Part shown: one piece after another, positions 10,139-20,285 of the stretch
Layout: each line of letters opens with the position of its first letter
Position numbering within the stretch: the stretch's first letter is position 1
Source of the DNA: Rhexocercosporidium sp. MPI-PUGE-AT-0058
Lineage: Eukaryota > Ascomycota > Leotiomycetes > Helotiales
Assembly: GCA_020746875.1 (NCBI GenBank)
Contig: JAGTJL010000013.1
Coordinates: 1 to 64,000 of the forward strand
Direction of reading: 5' to 3'
DNA: 64,000 nucleotides
The notes under the pieces: model-generated
Told to the model about the DNA's origin: nothing
Databases searched by the model: none
Seen by the model: only the letters and a program-made list of their open reading frames with translations
Made by a program: the position numbers and the translations under genes

Positions 10139-10858
10139 CTATCGCCTGGCAAGCTGGAGGTCCTTTTTGAGCGCGGCCGGGGCTACTAACAGAATCTCTG
10201 GATCACCGTCTAGAAACATATATTTCACGTATTCTTTGTGGGCTTTGTTATTATTATTCTCACCACTTTCGCGAGCCTGCGTGCCGTTGATCCGCTGCTT
10301 AATTACTTGACGGTGAAACTCATTATAGCCTTCGAGGGTTCGATATTCTGCTACAAATCGACGCCATTGCTGGAGGTTATCATCCTTTTCCAACTTCCGC
10401 AAGATTAAATAATACTCGCGACGCTAAACGTGGACCGGGCCGTTGATTGCGTTATACCACTAGAACGGCTCGCGCGATTGATTTGCGAAGAGGCCATGGA
10501 CTTATAATACCCCTTAATACTTGTCAAGGATATTAACGAAGTCCGGCCGGGGAAATAGGCTAGCAACGGTCTCTATAGAAGCAGTCTTGCCTCTCTTTCG
10601 TTTAGCACGCTTCTTACACTACTCGCAGTCACAGCGCTTGCATATAAGGAGGTCTGGCTCAGCTTTAGAGTAGGCACTCTAGTTATCCAAAGGAGGGCTC
10701 GAACCGTAACTGACGCTCCCCGTTAAAGGCAGCGACGGCTCTAGGATCTCATCTAGGTCGTGGTTCGACGATAGCGATACGTTTCCTGGGCTGTAATCAC
10801 TATCCTGCGTGAAAGTATACTTCCATAAGTCGTCGCTATTAAGACTATTAGGACCCAT
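10139..10858 (-). pseudogene. Unknown 240-codon gene with six nonsense mutations
   Basis: A single frame runs from ATG at 10858 (MGPNSLNSDDLWKYTFTQDS) to a stop at 10141-10139 with no frameshift, but is broken by six internal TAG/TAA codons. Several sit where tryptophan or glutamine would fit, as expected from RIP. A cysteine cluster followed by a basic run (CKRCDCE-stop-CKKRAKRKRG) may bind zinc or nucleic acid. The last open part reads LRKLEKDDNLQQWRRFVAEY and later APAALKKDLQLARR. I cannot assign a family. The preserved single frame implies recent inactivation by point mutation alone and suggests the sequence was a repeat when it was mutated. Confidence 0.55.
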
Positions 10859-13168
10859 AATTACTCGGGGATTAATAACAGGAAGGCTATTATCTTTATA
10901 ATATATCGCAGAGCATGCTGAAATAAACTGATTCGCGACATCCTTACTTACCTCAGATCCGAGCTCTTAAAGTAGATCCTTAGTTCGTTATTCCAGGTGG
11001 GGCGGGATCTCCATTTTGGCTTGGAGCCGTAATGTTGAATGATGAAAGTGAAGGGTATGGAGGTGGCGCCATATTTTATAAGTTGTGGGGAGCTGCGGGT
11101 TGGAACTACTCGCAGGTGGGCAGGGGTGGGTGGCCTGCCTAATACCTCTCACGCTACAATGGACATCCCACTAAACCAGCACCAACGAATTACGAATCTA
11201 CTTCGAGACCTGGTACTCGACATCCATATCGTTGAATTCTGGACTAAAGCATCTTTATAATAACCTTACGTATCACTAAAACAAGAAAGGTATAGAGAGC
11301 ATAAGCCTTAGCCAGTTCCTTTAAGATTTAAATGCAGCCATCGCTTTATTCCTTATTATAATCTCACAAACATATAATTCATTATATTTGTCCTTCTCTT
11401 TAGCAGCATATAATTATTCCGTAAATTAAATTACTCCTACGAGCTTTTCTCTTAGGATTTATAACGATTCTAAGAGCCTACGGGCTCTCAGGAGTAGAGC
11501 TCCTGGAAGCTAACGCGTTTATGGAAGCTTTCCTCCTAGGAAACCTACTATTCTTGGGAGCATATGGGTTTCTGGAATTCATATAAATTGCCATCCTGAA
11601 ATATACTTTTTCATACAAGCTTGACACTCCCGGAACTCAGGCTTCGTTCTCGGTAGGAGTTTGCGATATGTAATAAAATAAATTTCCCGCTGCTCTTTTA
11701 TATTATTTATTAAAAGTAATATATTATTTCTTAAGATTTATACTATCAAGAACATTATCCTTATTCGAATTTATTTCCAAAGATAATAGTGGCTTATATG
11801 ATGTCTCTGTGCTTATATGAGATCGATCAAACTTACGCTGGGGAGCTAATCTAGGCAAATGTTCCAACTTCACTAGTATAGTAAGATGTAGAAGTCCGTG
11901 AAATTTTAGGCTTGACTGTATATTGTAGAAGATTAAGCAAAAGAGTTTACTCGGAACCGCTGCTTTTTAATAGGTAAAGTTGATAGAATGCAAATAACCT
12001 ACTTCTGTCTGAATAAAAATAATGATAAAAAAATGCTTTTAATTTATCTTATCTTACTTTTGAAAATATCGAGACATAGAAAACTATTGCCTTAGATAAT
12101 GACTCGTTTAATCTCTTAAGCTAGGTTTGCCGTAAGCCTTATTAATCGGCGGCAGGGTTATTAAAAAGTTACCGCCCGCGCCGTTCCTAAACTTAGAATA
12201 TAGTACTACATATGATAATAGCAAAAATTCCTGCTCTTAAGGTCGAAAGTCTTATCGTATTAAATTGATCGGAAGCGGATATAACTTTTGCTATTCCCTT
12301 TTTAGCTTTATATTCTAGATTTCGTCTTAACGCTTATAATTTATTCTTAAGATGAAGGGAATAACTGTCGGTTAATTAATTTATATATATACCACCGCCT
12401 AGACTAGTAAATAAAGAATATAATATCAGCGCCACTCAGCTCTCTATATTTATAAGCCTTCTTAAGTAAAGTGCGTTTCCGTCTTCGAGAGTTCTCTCCC
12501 TGGCGATTCCGTCTCGGAGACATAACTATTTAAAGAAGGCGACGTATTTAGGAAGAAGGTGTCTTATATAGATTTTAGCAGCTACGTGTAGGGGATATAT
12601 ATTTATGGCCGAAAGACTCTTAGATTCTGGTTTAAACTTTCTCTCGGACTAAAGTATTACTCCTCTATTATAGATAAATATACTTCGGTCTCGGTGCTAG
12701 TATGGCGATTATAGAATTTGAAATTTCGTATGCCTAAATCCTTTATGCTCGTAGATTCTCAATATTTGGGCGCTGCGCACCTTCTCTCACGCAAACCGAT
12801 ACTAATATATTCCAGGCGATATTCAAGAGGTAGGCGACTTTGCGGTTTATATTAAAGATAATAAGAAACAGCTCTAGATGAAGTTAAGCATCCCTAAGAA
12901 AAGGATCTAAATGCGCAAAAGAAAAAGGTGTTTTCCCAAATCAAAGGAATTTTGCTCTCCGGGTTTTGATAATATAATTCTTTATTATTAGGAAAGTTAA
13001 TATACGCTTATTAATATAGCTATAAGGCTTTCTAGCAGATTATACTTAAATATGCGACCGTATTGAAGTAAAGAAATTCCGATATGTTTATTTAAAATCC
13101 CACAGGCTTTAAATTCAATTATAATATATAGATATAATTCTCTTTATTTACAAGGAACTTCTCTTAAT
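10859..13168. other. AT-rich eroded tract, no gene
   Basis: Composition falls and TpA rises, with scattered GC-richer phrases (11440-11650, 12480-12560) that look like relics of RIP-mutated repeats. No frame longer than about 75 codons has a recognisable product. Confidence 0.4.
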
Positions 13169-13325
13169 ATGCAATCCAGGTATAGTATAACTTATAATAT
13201 AGCTAGAGTATGTAATCCAGGTAAAGTATGCAACGCAGATCGTGTATGCAAACCAGGTCGAGTATACAAACCAGATCGAGTGTGCAACCTAAGTAGAGTA
13301 TGTAACGCAGCTGGAATATGCAGTA
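13169..13325 (+). repeat. 18-bp minisatellite, about 8 units
   Basis: Units follow ATGCAAACCAGRTCGAGT with variations (ATGTAATCCAGGTAAAGT, ATGCAACGCAGATCGTGT, ATACAAACCAGATCGAGT). The period is exactly 18 from 13210 to 13317; one upstream unit carries about 5 extra bases. In one plus-strand frame each unit spells a hexapeptide such as MQTRSS, and the CAA codon is TAA in some units. It may be a decayed hexapeptide-repeat coding stretch. Confidence 0.75.
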
Positions 13326-15679
13326 AAATAATAGCGGGTTGACCCAAATCGATTATCCCAAGGTAATCTAGTCCACCTTAAGGTTCTTCTAAATATTACC
13401 CCCTTCTCTTCCATTATAAGCATCGGTCACGTGGCTTTACAGGAAAGTAGAAAACTCCCGCTTCGTACGATTGCCACGTCGGAGCAGCACTGCTGCCCGT
13501 CTCGACCAAAACACTCGATCTTCCTCAACTTTAAACGTTTAAAAGATATGTATCTATTATATCTTCTAATAAAGAGCAGCTTTTGGAAATTTAGCCACTA
13601 ACAGATAGATTTCGGCGCTTAACTGAGATAGCTGCTACCGTTTGCCGCGAGCAAATAGTTTCTGCCTAAGATATACCCGTTATTAAGCTTAACTCTATAA
13701 GCTAATGCGAAGATATGCAGAAGGAGTTAGGTAAAAGCTATAAAGAAATAATTAGCAAAAGCATAAGCTTTTCGTAACATTGCTAATATATATAAACAGA
13801 TTGAAATCGATTCCTATACCGCCTAAGTCTTTGACCCTCGAAAATCCGAACTTTACTAGATTCCCCCGACATTTGTCCTTACTGGAGGACTATTCAGGAT
13901 ACCTGATAATATCTCCGCGATTGCGATCCCCTTAACGAAAGATGGCAATCCAAAGGTCGAGGAATTAACTAAGTTTAAATAAGACTACTTTTAAATAATA
14001 TAAAAGGTTTCCTTAAGAGAGTCGAATATAAACTGGGGACGGTGCTTGCCGCTTTCACGACTATTCGGAAGTAATTAGCTGGGAATGGAAAAACTACTTT
14101 AAATATCCGTTCGCTGATTTATAATCGAGTTTTGACTTCTGTGCGTTATAATTTCCCGTCACAGCTCGTAGAATATTCCTCTTTAATAATACCTAAGTTA
14201 TTTTCTTTACTTTCGAAGTCCATTCCTCTGCACTACTCATTCTTTAACTGCCATTTGCACCTCTACAAGTCCCTCATTTCGAAACACATTACTTTTTTCG
14301 GGGGCCTAATAAAAAGGTTTTACGTATTAAATGATTAAATATCTTGACTCGTAGCTTTTGAAGATATAAGAAGCAGCTCGGGAAGGAAGGTAGCGGGATT
14401 AGTGAAAAATACAAGTAAGTGTCATTCGGGCCTTATTGCCTTTTCTAGTGATTTTTCTTATTACTCCTTAATTCAAGTGCTCCCTCTAATCCGACCTAGG
14501 TATTAATCCGGTTTGACTTTTATTATATATATATATGTAAATTTAGGGAAAGTCATAGGCTTTAAAAGCGGGATGATATAGGGAAGCTATTATACATTAT
14601 ATTTACAGCAGGAACTGTAAGTACAAATATTTATATATATAGCTGGGTTACTTTTTTCGAAGCTTCTTAATCTTTTATCCAATCATAAGTTGTCCTACTA
14701 CCTCTCTAACTCTTCTTCTCTGATTAATTTCCCTCCTCTCTTACTTTTAGAACGGCGGTTCTCGATATTTTAAGGTCGAAAGTTCTTCGGAATAGGATAG
14801 GCGGTTTGCTAAGCGAACATTAGCACTGTCGTATAGCTTAAGCAAGCCATCACTCGACTTACTATCTCTTTAAATAATGGCTGATGTGATATGTAGCCCT
14901 CGGATACGTAAGTCGTATATTTGCCATGCTTCAGGACTTCTCCGGATAATATTCCGAGACTAATAACTAAGAACTTAAATCTGAGATCTAAGTTCTCAAA
15001 TACCGTTTACTTTACTTAAGATCCAAGTCGCGCTCTATATTATACAATCAGCGAGGCATACATTAACGCCCTTAACAGTCCGGTTTTAATTCTTAAAATT
15101 AGCGCATATTACAAAGTTGCATATAATATTATTAGCGTTTTATTCCTTCGGTAGCGAGTTGGGAAAGGAGCCGTATTAAGAACGTCTTATTTATAGTACA
15201 TTAGCGAGAACCGGGAACTGGTTATACTTACGCTATACTAAGACTATTAAGTATTATTATAATTTGCGAGGCTATAAGCTTGATTATATGTAAAGAGCGA
15301 CGACTAACTAAGCTAAGCCTTAGAGCCGTGGCTGATAGTAATATCGAGGCAATTGCGAATAAGGCGTAAGAAGCAGTAGGGTTTCAGCTTAAGTAGCTTC
15401 TAAGAGGTTTTATTTCGCTAAATCTTATATTCGGAACCTGCTAAGCATGCGTGCTATTAATTTAAAGTTAGGACGCTATATTATTAGTTCTATGCGATCG
15501 TCCAGTCACTTGCCCGATCAGTTGTTATAAGGCTATTTGTTAGGTTTAAGAGATCTCTTGCAGTAATAGGTTATAGACTTCTGCGTGCGAACTAGGGGTT
15601 TCGCATGCGGGCTGACGAGAAGCTGGGCTGAACACTCACTATTTATATCATCGCAACGCCTGCGGATAAATTCAACGGC
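13326..15679. other. Eroded intergenic tract
   Basis: A GC-richer island at about 13420-13540 is flanked by AT-rich eroded sequence. A short open plus-strand frame at 14132-14338 shows no recognisable protein. Fragments of former coding sequence are likely, but none can be named. Confidence 0.35.
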
Positions 15680-15992
15680 TAGCTAATAAGATTTCTACTA
15701 ATAGATTTCTATTAGTCTTACTGAGACCATAATCACGGCCTAAGATCACGGCCCAGAGTCGAAGCGTTTGTATGGCTAGTCGATTTCTACTAGTAGACTT
15801 TTACTAGTCTTACTGGGGACGGAAGGCCCAGAATCTAAGGCGTTTGTATGAGTAGTAGATTTCTACTGGTGGATTTCTACTAGTCTTACAAAGGCCCATA
15901 GTCGAAGGGGAACCGAAGGCGTCTGTACAGCTAGTTTTTTACTAGTCGATTTCTACTAGTAGATTTCTACTAGTCTTACCGGCACTCGAGAG
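15680..15992 (+). repeat. Palindrome-containing minisatellite, 4 units of about 75-92 bp
   Basis: A core close to GATTTCTACTAGTAGATTT followed by CTACTAGTCTTAC recurs at about 15690, 15782, 15858 and 15948. The cores are separated by related spacers that share GTTTGTATG or GTCTGTACAG and AAGGCCCA. TCTACTAGTAGA inside the core is a perfect palindrome. Shorter echoes (CTACTAGTAGGATTCT, CTACTAATAGATTTTC) continue to about 16190. Confidence 0.75.
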
Positions 15993-16694
15993 GCCGCCCT
16001 GAAGGTTACCGCCATCCGTAGTACTTCCGACCCGAAACTACTAGTAGGATTCTATTACGTTACGACAAAAGCCTAAGTGAATTGCGACCCTAAAGTAAAA
16101 CTACTAATAGATTTTCATCTAGAGTATATTATTCGAAGCGGCAGGCCAATTCTACTCTTTACTTAAACACTATTAGTAGGATTTGGTCAGAGAATTCCTT
16201 ACGTGCCTTACTCCTGCTGCGGGTTAGGGTTATATGTATATTTAGAAAGGATGCGGTACGGCGGCTATCCTCTCGACGATTGTCTATAGAGCCAATTAAG
16301 ATGCTTAGACACAATTCCTTGTTTTCTTTCCTTTGACACATGATTGGCTCTACATGCGCAGCATGCTATAATTAATAATTATCGCTTACTCAGAAATCAT
16401 TTGTATTGGCCAATCGTTTCCGGTTACTGGTATATCGGATCCGCGCCTGTAACACTAGTTGACGAAAGACCTTAAACGAGAATTGGAAAGGGGGAATTCC
16501 CGTCTCGCTTATTTTTCGTTTCTCGACAGCAGAAAGCGGACCGCTCCTATTCGAAAATGCAAACCCGTGTCGAGAACACGCTTCCTACCGAAATCTGACT
16601 TTTAGTACTTGGGAAATTTTTTTTTTTTTTTTAAACGTGCTTTAGTAGATTTTCCGGTATTTAATATATAAGCTTAGAATATTTCAAGCACTAC
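15993..16694. other. Intergenic, no gene seen
   Basis: Mixed composition, with echoes of the upstream palindromic repeat up to 16190 and a T-homopolymer near 16616-16632. This is the upstream region of the MADS-box pseudogene. Confidence 0.4.
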
Positions 16695-16967
16695 ATGCCT
16701 CACTCTCTTAATCTTCAAATAATAATCTCCCTTATCATAATTATCAAATCATCTAAAAGACGAAGCGAAAGGTTAAGTAAGCGGAAGTCTACTTTAATTA
16801 ATAAGACCGACGAGCTAGCAAAGCTCTGCGATATTAACGTAGCCCTCATTATTCGTAACCGTCAGACTGGCTATTACTTCACGTATAATTCAATCGACCT
16901 CGAGTCTTAGCCGCCGTCCAAGCAGCAAATCGCAAGCCATAGCCCTTCCTTTTCAAGGTCTACGTAA
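16695..16967 (+). pseudogene. MADS-box (SRF-type) protein, truncated by a nonsense mutation
   Basis: From the ATG at 16695 the frame reads a non-polar leader and then KRRSERLSKRKSTLINKTDE, LAKLCDINVALIIRNRQTGY and YFTYNSIDLES. This is the MADS DNA-binding and dimerisation fold: basic helix with SKRK, KxxELxxLCDxxVALII strand, then the second strand. A TAG at 16908-16910 ends the frame exactly where short fungal MADS-like proteins usually have a tryptophan (ES-W-PPSK, from memory of the family). The frame indeed resumes with PPSKQQIASHSPSFSRST before a TAA. This looks like TGG to TAG. The leader MPHSLNLQIIISLIIIIKSS may be intronic or 5' untranslated. Confidence 0.65.
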
Positions 16968-17639
16968 CTAACGGGGAACTAGCAACTGTCATACCCGGTA
17001 CCGGTGAACCTACTTCCGCACGATATTCAAGCAAGGCGTGGAAATCTCAAGCAACGTTCTAGATCGGAGCGGGCAGAGCGAAAGGGTACGGTGGAGGAGG
17101 GGCTAGCAGACAAGTTTAAGGGGTTTGACGGATGGTAACACATTGGCTAGGAGACAGAAACGCTTGAAAAACTATCTATGCCTGCGTTTCTAATATGCAG
17201 TCTCCCAGTCTGATTTGATCCCCAAGCTGTGCCTAAGATCGAGTCACATCTTGCCCGAGATGCCCCAAAACAGCCTTTAAATCGTATGCTGACGAATTCC
17301 GATGCTACTGGAGCATTTACTTCCAAACCTTGTATCACACTCGTTGCAATTGAAGGCGTGTGCTGATTGCTCTCGAGTCAATGGCCCGCGGGGATCGATA
17401 GAACGGCTCATGGAATGTGCAAACCTCGTCGGGTTTCGTTCAGGCGCTTGGCTGTGATAGTCGTTCTGCACATCCACGTTGATATTACGATCCAGGTATT
17501 GTCTGATGACCATGTTGTTAGGAAGGGAAGTCAGCTAGTGGCTTAATGGTGTCCAAGCGTTCCACCGAATACTTGAGACGGCCGACTTACCTTCGGATAA
17601 CTCATCCGTTCTTTGCGGCTAGATGACGATGGATTAGGA
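16968..17639. other. No supported gene
   Basis: GC-richer sequence with short open minus-strand frames (17147-17338, 17277-17513) and no recognisable domain. It lies downstream, on the minus strand, of the receiver-domain scrap and may be unrelated filler. Confidence 0.3.
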
Positions 17640-17790
17640 CACACCGCTGTTTGATACACACTTGGAGATTGTTCGAATCAAGTGGCTCTGGTTGAGAGGT
17701 TTGGAAAGATATTCGTCCATATCGGCTTGCATGCACTTCTCTCGATCCCCTAGCATGGCATGTGCAGTGAGTGCGATAATCGGCTTTGAA
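17640..17790 (-). pseudogene. Response-regulator receiver-domain fragment (hybrid histidine kinase type)
   Basis: The minus strand reads [20 protein letters not shown], then [20 protein letters not shown]. This is the C-terminal half of a REC domain (PF00072): the ALTA block with its conserved threonine and the SKP lysine that follows. In fungi this exact style ([19 protein letters not shown]) belongs to hybrid histidine kinases. The phospho-acceptor half (acidic pair and the aspartate in MDxxMPxMDG) is not found in frame upstream, and no HATPase is present. About 50 codons survive, so it is a gene scrap. Confidence 0.7.
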
Positions 17791-18300
17791 CATTCCATCG
17801 CGTTGATACTGCGCCAAGTCTTCCATAACTCGATTGGCTCTTTCACAAAGCTAGTGGCTAAATCCATTAACCCCTGCCATCTTCAGTACGAGAGACTGCA
17901 TCTCCAACTCCTCGAATGAGCTCTTGAAATGGAAGCTTCCGAACAAGTTCCTGCTGGTGTGAATACACCGCATCCACCACAGCTGTCTTGACCGTAGGCG
18001 AACCAGGATCAACGCAAGTCGCGTAGACTTCGCAGATGCGAGACTGACGATTTCGGTTTGTGCAAAACAACCCCTGCATAGCTACGCCGTAATTTCAATT
18101 GTGAAGCCTTAGGCATAAAGGTCAAAAGTGGCTGGAGGTAATAATAGACGCCGGTGCTATTGCCGCGTGGCCGCGCTCAGCTGAGGCAGCCTGAACCCGA
18201 CGCCACCAAAATCTCCACCTTACCTCGCATTTATGCCATTTCGACGACTTAACAGCTACCGAGAACCCTCCCTCTTACGATCCTCGAACCTAGTCGAATA
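17791..18300. other. Upstream region of the HET-WD40 gene
   Basis: GC-rich, no supported gene. An open minus-strand frame (18079-17867) has no recognisable domain. A CT-rich stretch (CCTCCCTCTTACGATCCTCG) just before 18301 suits a fungal promoter/start region, but no TATA box is evident. Confidence 0.35.
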
Positions 18301-19950
18301 ATGCGTCTGCTACATTACAAAAGCGATAGCGATTTCGGCCTTACCGAGTTCCGTGAGGGCGATATACCCCAGTATGCTATACTTTCGCACACATGGGAAG
18401 CGGAGGAGGTCACTTTCAAGGATCTAGCAGACGTTACGAGCAAGAGCAAGGCTGGTTATGGCAAGATCCTGTTCTGCGGAGAACAGGCGAGGCGTGACGA
18501 CTTGCAGTACTTTTGGGTGGACACTTGTTGTATCGACAAATCGAATAGTACTGAACTCGCAGAGGCTATCAACTCTATGTTTCGCTGGTACCAGAAAGCA
18601 GCAAAATGTTATGTCTTTCTATCGGACGTTCCAAGAACAACTGCCCATAGTAAAGGCCCATCTCACCAGCTTCTCTGGGAGTCAGCATTCCGAACAAGCA
18701 GATGGTTTACACGAGGCTGGACCCTTCAAGAGCTCATTGCTCCGACATTTGTTGAGTTCTTCTCTAAGGACTGGGAGCTTCTAGGTGACAAGGCATCTTT
18801 AGAGCGATGTATCTGCGATATAACAAAAATTCCTAGCAAAGCTCTTCGAGGAGGTCCTTTAGCTGACTTTAGTGTAACCGAACGAATGTCGTGGGCAGAA
18901 ACTCGTCAGACGACTCGGGAAGAAGATATGGCATACTCGTTGCTAGGCATCTTCGACGTTTATATGCCGCTTATCTACGGCGAAGGGAAGGAGAATGCAT
19001 TCTGTAGGCTGAACCGCGAACTTTCACAGGCGACCTCGAATTACGCTAAGCGATTAAGCATGCTGCAGCGGACGCTTAAGGGGCACAGCAGCTCGGTCAG
19101 GTCAGTAGCCTTCTCGCCCGACTCGAAGCTGCTAGCATCAGCATCGTATGACAAGACAGTGCGGCTCTGGGACGCAGCCACTGGTGCATTGCTGCAGACG
19201 CTAGAGGGGCACATCGACAGGGTCTTGTCAGTGGCCTTCTCGCCCGACTCGAAGCTGCTAGCATCAGCATCGCAAGACTGGACAGTGCAGCTCTGGGACA
19301 CAGCCACTGGTGCACTGCAGCAGAGGCTCAAGGGGCATATGGTCGCGGTTATGTCAGTGGCCTTCTCGCCCGACTCAAGGCTGCTGGCGTCGGCATCGCA
19401 AGACTGGACAGTGCAGCTCTGGGACGTGACCACTGGTGCACTACAGCAGACGCTCATGGAGCATGATGACTGGGTCATGTCAGTGGCCTTCTCGCCTGAC
19501 TCGAGGCTGCTGGCGTCGGCATCGTGTGACATGGTAGTGCGGCTCTGGGACGCGGCCACTGGTGCACTTCAGCAGACCCTCGAGGGGCATACTGACGGGG
19601 TCTCGTCAGTGGCCTTCTCGTCCGATTCGAGACTGCTAGCGTCGGCATCAGGTGATAAGACATTGCGGCTCTGGGACGCAGCCACTGGTGCACTGCAGCA
19701 GACCCTCGAGGGGCATACTGACGGGGTCTCGTCAGTGGCCTTCTCGCCCGATTCGAGACTGCTAGCGTCGGCATCAGGTGATAAGACATTGCGGCTCTGG
19801 GACGCAGCCACTGGTGCATTGCTGCAGACGCTTAAGGGGCATAACAGACCGGTTATGTCAGTGGCTTTCTCGCCTGACTCGAGGCTGCTAGCGTCGGCAT
19901 CATTTGATAATACGGTACGGCTCTGGGGCGCAGCCACCGGCACGCTATAG
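18301..19950 (+). CDS. HET domain - WD40 repeat protein lacking a NACHT domain
   Basis: An intact, intronless 549-codon frame. Residues 1 to about 225 are a complete HET domain: MRLLH start, YAILSHTWEAEEVTF, YFWVDTCCIDKSNSTELAEA, WFTRGWTLQELIAP, and REEDMAYSLLGIF ending in YGEGKENAF. After a linker of about 30 residues, seven 42-residue WD40 repeats begin at residue 259. In HET-E/HET-D-type receptors a NACHT NTPase of several hundred residues separates HET from WD40; here it is absent and the linker reads RLNRELSQATSNYAKRLSML. HET domains trigger cell death in allorecognition; WD40 repeats sense the partner. Without NACHT this could be a regulator, a decoy, or a deletion product. Two tandem stops (TAG TAG) end repeat 7 where other repeats have CAG CAG, so the C-terminus may have been cut. 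GC and codon use are normal, unlike the RIP-mutated surroundings. Confidence 0.9.
   Translation: MRLLHYKSDSDFGLTEFREGDIPQYAILSHTWEAEEVTFKDLADVTSKSKAGYGKILFCGEQARRDDLQYFWVDTCCIDKSNSTELAEAINSMFRWYQKAAKCYVFLSDVPRTTAHSKGPSHQLLWESAFRTSRWFTRGWTLQELIAPTFVEFFSKDWELLGDKASLERCICDITKIPSKALRGGPLADFSVTERMSWAETRQTTREEDMAYSLLGIFDVYMPLIYGEGKENAFCRLNRELSQATSNYAKRLSMLQRTLKGHSSSVRSVAFSPDSKLLASASYDKTVRLWDAATGALLQTLEGHIDRVLSVAFSPDSKLLASASQDWTVQLWDTATGALQQRLKGHMVAVMSVAFSPDSRLLASASQDWTVQLWDVTTGALQQTLMEHDDWVMSVAFSPDSRLLASASCDMVVRLWDAATGALQQTLEGHTDGVSSVAFSSDSRLLASASGDKTLRLWDAATGALQQTLEGHTDGVSSVAFSPDSRLLASASGDKTLRLWDAATGALLQTLKGHNRPVMSVAFSPDSRLLASASFDNTVRLWGAATGTL
19075..19947 (+). repeat. Seven 126-bp WD40-coding tandem repeats
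   Basis: Repeat starts are 19075, 19201, 19327, 19453, 19579, 19705 and 19831; the last is 9 bp short of a full unit. The frame is strictly kept. Repeats 5 and 6 are almost identical at DNA level. Most amino-acid differences between repeats fall at unit positions 5-7, 9, 25, 27 and 34, while SVAFSPDS and LLASAS are nearly fixed. Confidence 0.95.
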
Positions 19951-20285
19951 TAGAACATTGTCACGATTCGGGATCACGCGTCTTGGCTGGAGGCTCGGCA
20001 GCACTCGCTGCAGAGATGAAGCCCAAACTATATGGTCATGTGACCGTCGGGTCACATTGAGGGGACCTTCGAGGTCCAGCAAGGTCCAACCTCACGAAGG
20101 TCTATAGAAGCTACGTAGTTTCCTAAGTAGATAGAGCTTCGTGCTCAAATTTATATAGCAATTCACTCTTGCCTGTAACGTCTCACATTAAAGTGAGAAC
20201 CCTCTTGTGACTTCACCTCATTCTTGATACCAACCAACGACTCCACTACGCCGCGTTGTCAGCCATTACGAAACGGAACTCAAAA
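19951..20285. other. Intergenic, downstream of the HET-WD40 gene
   Basis: After the stop pair the frame would stay open for about 21 more codons (to 20019). A palindrome TGTGACCGTCGGGTCACA lies near 20040. No gene is supported. Confidence 0.35.

Noticed and set aside
15680..15992. Resemblance of TTTCTACTAGTAGA repeats to Cas12a CRISPR direct repeats
   Set aside because: Cas12a repeats have TCTAC-loop-GTAGA with a loop of about four bases and unique spacers of uniform length. Here the motif is a continuous palindrome, spacers are related to each other and uneven, no cas genes exist, and the genome is fungal.
19041..19964. Long minus-strand open frames over the WD40 region
   Set aside because: They are repeat-driven antisense shadows of the intact plus-strand WD40 gene; each repeats the same Ala/Ser/Glu-rich phrase every 42 codons.
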